Below, one piece after another: positions 55,211 through 64,000 of a stretch of 64,000 bases of DNA; the first letter of the stretch is position 1; each line of letters opens with the position of its first letter. Below the pieces are notes generated by a model that saw only the letters and a program-made list of their open reading frames with translations, ran no database searches and was not told the DNA's origin. Source of the stretch: Erythrophleum ivorense (taxonomy: Eukaryota > Streptophyta > Magnoliopsida > Fabales > Fabaceae); assembly GCA_026724425.1 (NCBI GenBank), contig JAIUCV010000011.1:9259501-9323500 (forward strand), read 5' to 3'. Both the position numbers and the translations under genes were made by a program.

Positions 55211-57159
55211 TTAGTTTTATTTTTTTAATTTATGCATTAACCTTTTTATGATCTTTAGAGCCGTTTGAACCCCAGCTGTGCCCGACCTTTGTTTTCCCCT
55301 TTTTTTTCCATTTTTTGTGGCTTTTTTTTTAATTCCATCCGTTTTTATCTGGCTGATTCAGAAAAAAAAATAATTGGATTTTGAATTAGATTTTAAAAAA
55401 ATAAAAATATAAGTATTCTCTTTCAACTTTAGTCATCTACAAATTTTTTAAAACTAAAAAGAAAAACTCCATAAACAAACACTAACAAAATAAGTAATAT
55501 ATCATTTTAGGGTCACTGTTTGTCATGTAGTTTATTTTTATTGGTCTACAACATAATTCTACCAAACTTTATACCCAAATCACTTTAAGTGCATCGAACA
55601 ATTTTTACTATATTTAAAAGTCTAAACAAGCTTTTGAAGTATGAGACTCCAATTGCACACTAATGGGAATATATTGTGATAACTGAAAGAGTCTAAATTA
55701 ACATGAGTCAATAATGTTAAGAAAAACTAGATAAAAAATTTTAAATCTTAAATAATAACAGTTCAAAGAAGTATTTTCTTACGGTTTGTTTACCACCAAT
55801 CCAAAATTGAAGGGAGTACTTACATTTTTTTTATTCTTTTAAGGATAAAATTTAGGTATGATTTTCAAGATTTCTATTATCAAATTTTTTAATAAAATAT
55901 TACACATAAATATCTTTTATAATTTAACATCACATGATTAATTCTTTAAAAAAAATTCCCCTACATACCATGTGGTTATTAAAAGAAATAAAATTTATGT
56001 ATATTTATGTTTTCTAACGAATAAAATACAATCTTCATTCCTACAATTACATAATATTACTCTCAAATTATATTAGTATACATTAACTCAACATGAAAGC
56101 AAAGATACATTATAAATTATATTCTGGAGCTCCTACAGTGCTAATAGTCATTAGTCATAAATAACTAAACTAATGACTATTAATCTGATAAAAAGTACAA
56201 AAATCAATCAAATAGAAAATAAGAACAATTAAATCCTTTTTCAAATTATTTTGTTGACTAGCATGTTTGGTTTGCCACCAAAGCGGAAAAGGGAAATGAA
56301 AATTGGATGAAATATTAATTTTGTCTTTATAATATTACTTAATTATTATTTAATATTATTTAGTAACTATTATTTAATTATTAAAAATAAAAATATTATA
56401 AATATTTTTTATTTACAAAATTATAATTTTTTTAATTTCTATTTCTATTCTTAACTTCCTACGTAGCAAATTTGTAATTCTTCTTCTTTCTTTTTCAAAG
56501 AAATACTAACTATATAAATAATAGATATAGAAATACGTTAATAAAAAAATAATAGTTGAATGGCTATTTTTTGAACAATGAAAAAACAATTTTGTTAACC
56601 TTTCACCCCAAAATAAAAAATTGTTAACCACAGGTCTAAAATGAATTTTGTTACCGTGCATATTTTTATATATAAAAATTTTGTGCATATTTTATAATAA
56701 AATACAAAATCATATTATCAAGTTTTTTTCTTAACTGTAGCAATTCCAATTTCAATCTTTTACTCTTAATAATAACAATTTTAATTTTTATTAAATATAA
56801 AAGATGAATTTTAAGCCTATAATATGTAATCTCTCGAAGCACAAATGTGGTAACGGATTTTTATTTTTATTTTTTTCGGTTAAACAATGCGAATAGTCAA
56901 AACTATAATATGAGGAGGAGCAATCACTTCATTAGACGTTGAAACTAATAATTTTCTGCTAGGATTTGAATATTTATGTAAACTCATGTAAAATTGAAAA
57001 AAAATTGATGTAGGGTTCTTATTTTTGGCTAAAAATATGTATTCTACATTTGTATAGTAAAACTTTTAAGTATTATTATTAATTTATAGGGAAGGGAAGT
57101 TTGTCATGGCAAATTTAAGTTACGTAATACAACAAAAAATTTTAAGATATATTTGATGG
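55211..57159. other. AT-rich intergenic region
   Basis: The first few hundred bases should hold the cysteine oxidase promoter. The rest is AT-rich, homopolymer-rich sequence in which I recognise no gene or repeat. Confidence 0.55.
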
Positions 57160-57379
57160 AAAAGGTGGGGGTGATGGCTTGATACAAAACCACCTCCGTC
57201 TTCTGCCCACTAACTTCACACTAATCTTATCTATGTCTCAGACGATTCTATTTCATCAGACTCCTCATCCAGCTCGTACTGGGATCATGTGCATTAGATC
57301 ACCAAAATACAAATGGTAGCTCAAGTTGGTTCCCGAATCACTGGAGGAAGGTAGAGGCTCTAGGTAATTCTTTTCCCCC

Positions 57380-58300
57380 ATGTAGCCCATGCAAGATGCT
57401 GTGTCTTTGGAGTCTCCCCTACCCCCCTTGCGCCATCCCTCCCTCCTGTCCCCATCAAGCAGGAACCACCAGATCTCCCTCCAGCACTTGACCTTTATTC
57501 TCCCGATGACTGGGAAATACCTGATCTCAACATTCCAATGCTTAGGTAAGAAACTCCTTCTACTCCTACTCTGCCAGAGGCGCTTCCCATGGGAGAGGAT
57601 CTACGCATCTTGGAGGTCCTTTTCCAAGCTTGCATGAAGATGTCCCCTCCCATCCTGTCTGTCCTTCATAATTTTGAAGCTGCAGAAAATCTACAAAGAG
57701 CTGACCTTCCTTCCTCATATGGTCCACTAGTCTTCCCTTCACTCAGAACCTGCTTTCTTCACAGCTCTGCTAAAATGGTGGCACAAGGTTCATCAGAAAA
57801 AGAAGTGGGAGGATCTAGGTCTTGGTTTGTTTGTTAATCTGAAAAACGAAAAAATAGACTAGCAACTTTGCCCCTCTATCCTTAATCAAGATGAAAAGCT
57901 TTTATGGCTCCCCTCAATCTCTGTTATGTACCAGCAAAGAGAGGAACACTGATACCCCTTAATAGTTTATTTTATGCTAAATGGAATTGCTTTATCACCG
58001 GTATTTTTCCCTTGCACTCTAACATGCCAATAGGTTTTGGAGATAAGACGAGAGTGAAGAATGCTGGTCTTCTCCTCCTGGCCAGTCTATCAACTTTAGG
58101 TTCACCTGATGATGACAACCTCATGATTTTAGAAGGTGACATGCAGCTAAGTCCTACAAAGAAGAGAAGATGGGATACCTTAGGCAAGGATACTCAGAGA
58201 AAGAAAGCTAGAACAAAAGACCATTATCTCGAGTGCATTGATGATAAGGCCTTCTCAACCATCCCTCTCACAGACCTGGACGTGCTGGACAATGAAGTAT
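57380..58300 (+). pseudogene. L1 ORF1-like region
   Basis: Several overlapping + frames (57389-57637, 57589-57837, 57904-58302). The last includes SPTKKRRWDTLGKDTQRKKA and ends 32 bp before the endonuclease Met. By position it is the end of ORF1, but I saw no zinc knuckle or other diagnostic motif. Confidence 0.5.
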
Positions 58301-58333
58301 AGGTTTAGGAAGCAATCCAAAGGAAGCGATGCC

Positions 58334-59545
58334 ATGAAGATTCTTAGCCGGAACTATCAGGGATTTAAGAAAACCTTGACAGTTCAAAGATCAAAATCTA
58401 TGATATGTAAATATAAGTCATCTGTAGTTTTTCTTTCTGACACTAATGTCACCATCCCACATCGAATAGACTTGGGGTTAGTTTTGGACATATAAGTAGG
58501 TGCGCTGCACATCTCAACAGTTAACTTTTGGAGAGAGAGTAATGATCTCATGACAAGTGATATTAGAGTCGGCCCCACAGTCGATGTCAGGATGGATGGA
58601 TAGCGTCCGACTTCACCATGGATAGAATGGTAGGCCATTCATGACAAGGGCATCACGGATTGAGTGGGTGAGTATGTCACGATCCCACATCGGATAGACT
58701 TAGGGTTAGTTCTGGACATATAAGCAGGTGCTGCACACCTCAACAACTAGCTTTTGGGAAGAGGGTAATGATCCTATGACACTGAGCTCCCTTTCTTTAA
58801 TGTTTATAACAAGCTTAGAAGTTTTGGTTTTGATGACTGTCTCAGTGCTGATGCAATTAGGAAAGAAAGAGGTTTAGCTATAGGTTGGGTTAAGGAAGTC
58901 TCTTATAAGATTTTTTATTATTGTCCCAACTGGTTTCATCTTGAATTAGCACTCCCTCAAGAGATTTATATTACATTACATGTGTGTATGGTCTTCCGAA
59001 AGTCTAGCAACGTTGCATTCTATGGAGTTAGTTAAAGAACCTTTCCTTAAAAATCAAGGCACCTCAACCAATCATAGGTGATTCCTGTCAATGCAGCTTA
59101 ATGAAAGACAAACTTGGTTCCTCCTCCATAATGCCGGAGGTCACCTTATTCAAAGAAACGATAGATGCAAGTGGTCTCATCAAAATTCCTTCAAAACATC
59201 AGTGATTCACTTGGTTAAACAACGAGAAAGTAGATGATGCCACATGGGCTCGGTTAGACAAAGCTTTTTGCAATGAAAAATGGCTACAAGCATTCCCTAA
59301 CTCATATCTTTGTGCACTTTCCATAGCTTCGTCTTATCACTCCCCACTTCTTTTCTCAACCATGAACGATCTTCCGTTCAGAAGAAAGCCCCATAGGTTT
59401 GAAAATTTTTAGACTAATTTCGGTGAATGTGCTATTATTATTGCTTCCTCTTGAAGCCAACACCACACGAGATCCTCAGCTTTTAAAGTTCACGCCAAGC
59501 TAGCGTCAACCATGAAATGCATGGAACAAGGCTTCTGTTGAGAAA
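58334..59545 (+). pseudogene. L1 ORF2 endonuclease domain, split by a TRIM
   Basis: Starts MKILSRNYQGFKKTLTVQRS and SSVVFLSDT, the N-terminus of plant L1 ORF2 (MKILSWNCRGLG...VVFLSET). Reading resumes after the TRIM with ELPFFNVYNKLRSFGFDDCL and GLAIGWVKEV, in line with the family. Further pieces to 59545 are frame-broken. Confidence 0.82.
58447..58781 (+). mobile_element. Complete TRIM (miniature LTR retrotransposon) inside the LINE
   Basis: A 335-bp element with LTRs of 109 bp (58447-58555) and 107 bp (58675-58781), both starting TGTCAC and ending ATGACA, with shared blocks TCCCACATCG and GGACATATAAG. Directly after the first LTR, TGATATTAGAGTC (58558 on) is close to TGGTATCAGAGCC, the tRNA-Met primer-binding site. 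The 119-bp interior codes for nothing. Host endonuclease codons resume on the far side. Flanks CTAAT/CTGAG give no clean duplication. Confidence 0.9.
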
Positions 59546-60900
59546 TTGGCAGCCAGAATTAGTCACGTGGAGAGCAATCTCTCGAGACTTGAAAGCAGCA
59601 TTGGCGAAGATGATCTTTGTGATCAAGAGAGGAACACGAGATGTGAGTTAGAATTCTTATACAAATGTGAAGAAATTCCTTGGGCTCAAAAGGCGCGCCA
59701 AACCCAGATGATACAAGGAGACATAAACACCAAGTATTTCCACACTTTGGTCAGCAAGAGATGAGCCATGAATCAAATTCTTTGTTTAAAAGGACTAGAT
59801 GGGAAATGGACTGAGGACACGAATCAAATTGAAAGTATGACTTTGACATATTTTTCAGAAATCGTTTCCAATAATAGGGAAATGTCTTCAAACAAGATCC
59901 TCTCGATCCTAAAGGATGTTGATACCCCCACTTTTTTTTTGAAGAGCAATGTAGTATTCTCATGGCAGACTTCTCTAACACAAATTAAAAATGCACTCTT
60001 CCACTTTCCTATTGACAGTGCCCCTAGCTCTAATGGTTCCCATGCTAGATTCTTCCAACAATTTTGGCATATAGTTAAGGATGACGTCATCTCAATGGTA
60101 AAATCTTTCTGGGAACATGGATTCCTCTTGAAAAGTTTTAATAAGACATACATAGCCCTAATCTCCAAAAGCAACAGCATTGAGTCTTTGAAGAACTTTA
60201 GACCTATTAGCCTATGTAATGTGGCCTACAAGATTATCTTTGAAGTCCTTTGTAATAGATTAAAAGAGATTGTTGATGAAATCATTGCTCCAAATCAAAG
60301 TTCTTTCATTTTCTCTAAATTAATGAACCGGGTTTAAAATATCAAAGAAGATAAAAAAAAAAAAATTGGTGAGCTCAAGATTGACTTTGCTAAAGCCTAC
60401 AATAGGATCTATTGGAATTTAATTTCAGCAATTCTTCACAAGATGAAATTCTCAACAATATGGATGAATAAAATCATGAAGTGCATTTGCTCTGTATTTC
60501 GCCAGGTGCTCATCAACGATAATTGCATAATCTCTTTCTCTCCCTAGCAAGGCATTAAACAAAGAGGCCCTCTTTCTTCTTATTTATACATTCTTTGCAC
60601 GAACATTTTATCTTGTCTCATTGCGAGAGAGAAATCCAACAAAAGGTGGAAAGGAATTAAGATCAATAGGGCTTCTGAACCCATTATGCCTCTCATGTAC
60701 ATAGATGACACAACTCTCTTCTTTGAAGAATCCCTTGGAAGTTGTGAAATGGTCAAGAATACAATAGACTTGTATTGCAATCTATTAGGCCAAGGAATTA
60801 ATAAAATTGAATTAGAGTTCATTTTTAGCCTAAACACCCTAATTAATAAAAAAAGTTCCTTTCTAATCTTTTTAGTATCAAATTCTCAACTAGATTGAGC
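59546..60900 (+). pseudogene. L1 ORF2 reverse transcriptase
   Basis: Frame 2: QMIQGDINTKYFHTL (pre-RT motif), DSAPSSNGSHARFFQQFW, SNSIESLKNFRPISLCNVAY, KIIFEVLCNRL and APNQSSFIFSKLMNRV, then after a stop ELKIDFAKAYNRIYWNLIS, GIKQRGPLSSYLYILC and the catalytic box PLMYIDDTTLFFEES. A stop at about 60335, one near 60546 (SP*QGIKQRGP, where Gln-Gln-like sequence is expected) and an A-run around 60350-60365 interrupt it. Confidence 0.92.
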
Positions 60901-61970
60901 AAATACCTTGCTACATAGGTAGATGCTTGAAAAAAATAAGAACCACTTTTATCAAGAAATAGTGAATAAAATTGATTCTAAACTCCAATCCTAGAAGGCC
61001 AATCTACCTCTTAAGTTGCTAAAATGATCCTCACTATATCATTCCTAAACTCTTTCCTAATCTAACAACTATCTTGCTTTCACCTTCCCTAAAAGTATTA
61101 TTCCCTACTTGATGCAAGATATAGTAATTTCCTTTTGTGATTTAAGAATGACAAATTGGGGATGCACTTATCAAGGGGGAAGGAACTTTGCTTGCCACAA
61201 AGGTAATGAGGAATAGGCTTCAAACTTTTCATCCTTTCCAATGCCTTTCTAACAACACAAGTATGGCATATGATTGACAAGGGAAGGAACTCTTTTCTAG
61301 CCAAAATTCTAAAGCCAAAATACGACAAAGGCACACCCTCAAGCAACCTCTATAGCCACTGTAATGCTTCATGGATGTGGAAGAAAATCATTAAAGCAAG
61401 TCTTCTCATCAGTTCTCATCTTGCCTGGCAATTAGGCTCTAGCAAGAATGTACCAGTCAACTGCCATCTTTGGTAGCCCATGCAATCAAATTAGTAATCT
61501 CAATCAAACTAGCAAACACAAATCAAGACAATTATTAATTTTATCTTGTATAACAAATCAAAGTGGAACTAAAATCTCTTGGAATCAATATATTTTAATG
61601 ATGTTAGGATTTAGATCCTTTGAACCTTTTTCTCTATTTTTGATAGGGAGGACTACTTAGTCTAGATAAGCTATATTAGTAAAACTTACTTTACAAGAAA
61701 GGGATATAAATATCTCAAAAAGGACATTGTTCTTTTCAATACTAACCTCTTTGGAATTTTAGAAAAGCTCTAGTGAATTAAACTACCAATAAAATTATTA
61801 ATGTTCACATGGAAACTAATAATAAGAGCTATTCTAGTCATAGGCATTTTGAAAAATCATCACTTACAAGCCAATTAAGGCTGTGTTTTATGCAATTCAA
61901 CCCTTGAGACACTTGACCAAATCTTCCTTAAATGTGACTTTGCTAGGGTCATTTGGTTTGCCTCCTCTTT
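60901..61970 (+). pseudogene. L1 ORF2 C-terminal region and zf-RVT zinc-binding domain
   Basis: Frame-shifted remains: KYDKGTPSSNLYSHCNASWM and WKKIIKASLLISSHLAWQLG (61318-61440), the family's NPSW.W..I block, then CVLCNSTLETLDQIFLKCDF with ARVIWFASS (61883-61968), the CxxC zinc-binding zf-RVT domain. This is cut exactly by the solo LTR. Confidence 0.82.
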
Positions 61971-63423
61971 TGTTGGGTTTCTTAATACTCATAAGATAAG
62001 CGAAAATTTAAATTTTGATCATTGAAACCCTTTCACAAGAATATGTATAAGAACATAAATCAAGATAAGACAAAAGAATTATCTTTTGTTTTAGCTGCGA
62101 TCTAAATTACATGCATAAATCTAGTTATCTACGCCTTTACAGTATCCACACAGAGTGGATGAAATTTTCTCTCACTCTGCATATCTACTAAGAGACGCCT
62201 CTCACTATCTAAAGTTAAGGTTTTTCAAAATTTTAAGTGAATTAAGACTTTGGAGGCACTTTTATGCATCATGTTATGTTGCCCCCTTTTGTGTTACATT
62301 TATAGACTTAAAGTTTGGTACTCTCCTAATTCCACTCAAACTCCTAATCCTAATAAAAAGTGAGGAGAGAGATACGCCCAACATAATGTAAGATTATTTA
62401 ATATTATTTTAATATTAAATAATATATTACACCATAATATGATCCAATTATATTATATTAGGCCTTATTATTGGGATTGCTAATCGAACTAGAACCCCAA
62501 TAATATTATGATATGTCAGTTTAATCCCTACTTTTTGTGTGTAACCATATAGATTCTTATTACATTGACAATGACCCATTTTTGGATCACAGACAATGAG
62601 TGGTATCTAGCAGTATATCACTACTATCTAAATAATAAAAATTTCAATGATTCGACACATATCTAATTCATAACCAATACTATGCAATTTAGTCCCTTTT
62701 ATCCTAATATCCAAATTAAATTTAAGACATGAAATGTATCATCTTCATCAATGTTTAACTTACATTTCTTGAGAACAAGTAAACCAATCAAAACAAATTA
62801 TCAATATCACACATTGATTTTATTTGAACATGACTATACGTTTCTTAGTCTCATTCAATTAAAAGCCCCTTAGATATACTCCTCTTATACTGGAAAGATA
62901 AAATCTCATTTACATCACTTACATCCTTTTACATGACTTGCGATATATCCAATCACTACCTTATTAGCCATCTCGGTCAAAGACAACACAAAAACAATGT
63001 CAAAGTATTTGACTCCTCATATAAGGAATCGTAGTGACTTCAGGTCAAAAAACTTCTTTCACTATAGTCACATGAGAATTGCTATTGACACTCTATAATC
63101 TATGTAACATTCGCATAGCGAGTCAATCCAGTACATTTGTTCTTTAACAGTAGACCTATGTATTGACTTGATATCATATATCCATGACTTAAAGTTATCA
63201 GTCACTATACATACTAGTTTTGATGTATTATTTTTATCCCATATTGTAATAATACTTAATTATGGACAATTTGATAATAACAATTATTCTAAGGACAATT
63301 ACCATATTTAGCTACATTACATAGATAAAAAATAAAATATAATATTTGTACTGTCTCAAAAATATGATACAATGTATGTTGTTACAATCATCTCATGCTT
63401 GGCTCTTAGGGCATACACCAACA
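61971..63423 (-). repeat. Solo LTR of an LTR retrotransposon inserted in the LINE
   Basis: A 1.45-kb block with LTR termini. On the minus strand it starts TGTTGGTGTATGCCCTAAGA and ends AAGAAACCCAACA, giving TGTTGG/CCAACA inverted ends. A promoter-like CTATAAATG (minus strand) lies at about 62297-62305. No internal retrotransposon sequence, PBS or second LTR is attached, and LINE coding continues on both sides. Flanks CTCTT and CCCTT are only approximate duplications. The start reminds me of Copia LTRs, but lineage is not proven. Confidence 0.82.
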
Positions 63424-64000
63424 CCCTTATCTCTTAGAAGTAATGAACTCTTTAAGTTAAGAATAGTTGAGTGGTTTCATCTTTAAATCTCTAATGATCT
63501 TATATCTTAATGGGAGGAAATGGCCAAATTCATCATTATGGTTCTACATGGCATATAGGACACTAGGAATTGGATTGTTCATGAAGGCTTAAGGTTGGAC
63601 CCTATTATACTTTTAAACCAAATTTGAGGCAACATACAGTTGAACTAGTTATCTTGGTAAACAATCAACCCGGCCTACTACAAAATCATCCCCAATTTTA
63701 AGTAATGAAACACTTGTAGATCCAAATAAGCCTTTACATGAGGGATGGACAGTTATTGCCCAATTCAACAAAAAGAAACATCAAGGAAGAACAAAGCTTA
63801 AAGCAGTGATTCTGTATTATCAGGTTCTTATAAGACACCTTTAATGTGAACTTTCCAATTACATGCTCAAGAGACTTATTTTTCTCATATCCCTTAGAAG
63901 CATCCTCCTTTAGATTTCTCAAAATGACATTATCTAATCTCCAATTCCTCTTCATTGACAAAAAGCAGGCTTTCTTGCTGAACTTGTACTAAAGAAAAGG
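63424..64000 (+). pseudogene. L1 ORF2 tail after the solo LTR
   Basis: LINE reading resumes: DTRNWIVHEGLRLDPIILLN (about 63550-63625) matches the ARN..F....PDPI...I segment after zf-RVT in plant L1 ORF2. Beyond 63650 no clear RNase H motif could be read before the edge. The minus-strand frame at 63734-63961 has no recognisable feature. Confidence 0.65.

Larger units (their letters stand above)
57160..64000 (+). mobile_element. Decayed L1-type LINE interrupted by a TRIM and a solo LTR
   Basis: Plant L1-clade LINE on the + strand, running to or beyond the right edge. Order: an ORF1-like region (57380-58300), ORF2 endonuclease start (58334), TRIM insertion (58447-58781), rest of the endonuclease, RT (59546-60900), C-terminal RT region (61270-61480), zf-RVT zinc-binding region (61886-61970), solo LTR (61971-63423) and continuation of ORF2 (63424 to about 63640). 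Many stops and frameshifts show it is dead. The left boundary is approximate. Confidence 0.85.

Noticed and set aside
58442..58786. A 5-bp target-site duplication for the TRIM
   Set aside because: Flanks CTAAT and CTGAG agree at only three positions; the insertion is supported by the LTR pair and the split endonuclease codons instead.
63734..63961. A 75-codon minus-strand ORF at the right edge
   Set aside because: No motif, opposite to the LINE whose tail occupies the region; likely chance.
1..64000. CRISPR array, bacterial operon, tRNA or rRNA gene
   Set aside because: No regularly spaced identical repeats, no cloverleaf with tRNA box motifs, no rRNA core sequence; the gene structure is that of a plant nucleus.

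Overview
This window is nuclear DNA from a flowering plant, most likely a eudicot. It is AT-rich and gene-poor, with spliced genes, GT-AG introns and a dense load of plant retrotransposons (Athila-type Ty3/gypsy, Ty1/copia, RTE and L1 LINEs, a TRIM) plus MITEs and microsatellites. I see no bacterial operon, CRISPR array, rRNA or tRNA gene. The species cannot be named from the sequence alone. All family calls come from reading motifs; no search was run.

Two well-supported host genes are present, both on the minus strand. The first (28246 down to 3881) is a GARP/G2-like MYB transcription factor of about 403 residues in five coding exons, all in phase with GT-AG boundaries. Its third intron is about 21.6 kb and holds a decayed Copia element, an RTE LINE inserted into that Copia with a perfect 15-bp target-site duplication, and a large Athila-type element (gag, protease, RT, RNase H, integrase, env-position ORF) with no recognisable 3' LTR. 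The second (54032 down to 47317) is a plant cysteine oxidase, the enzyme that oxidises the N-terminal Cys of oxygen-sensing substrates. It has five coding exons, 239 residues and all three metal-binding His, and resembles PCO4/PCO5. A 68-residue ORF with one membrane segment (46565-46771) lies just downstream and may be a small gene.

Layout: 1-3880 intergenic; 3881-29160 MYB gene with its TE-filled intron; 29160-34080 upstream intergenic; 34083-34497 CACTA-like terminal repeats; 34517-40500 a minus-strand, apparently non-autonomous LTR retrotransposon with 1.3-1.4 kb LTRs and a PBS like that of the Athila element; 40534-44250 MITEs, GT/TA-rich tracts, a second CACTA-like block and a 5'-truncated L1 with 17-bp TSDs; 46565-55200 the small ORF and the cysteine oxidase, whose first intron carries a 0.8-kb foldback element; 55210-57160 featureless AT-rich DNA; 57160 to the right edge a decayed L1 LINE interrupted by a complete 335-bp TRIM and a 1.45-kb solo LTR.

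The most interesting features are the TE-packed MYB intron with intact exons; premature stops in the Athila element that mostly sit where Gln is expected (C-to-T decay); a spaced near-palindromic motif found both in its LTR and between pol and the env-position ORF; and a leader-exon-like stretch with a GTAAGT donor before that ORF.
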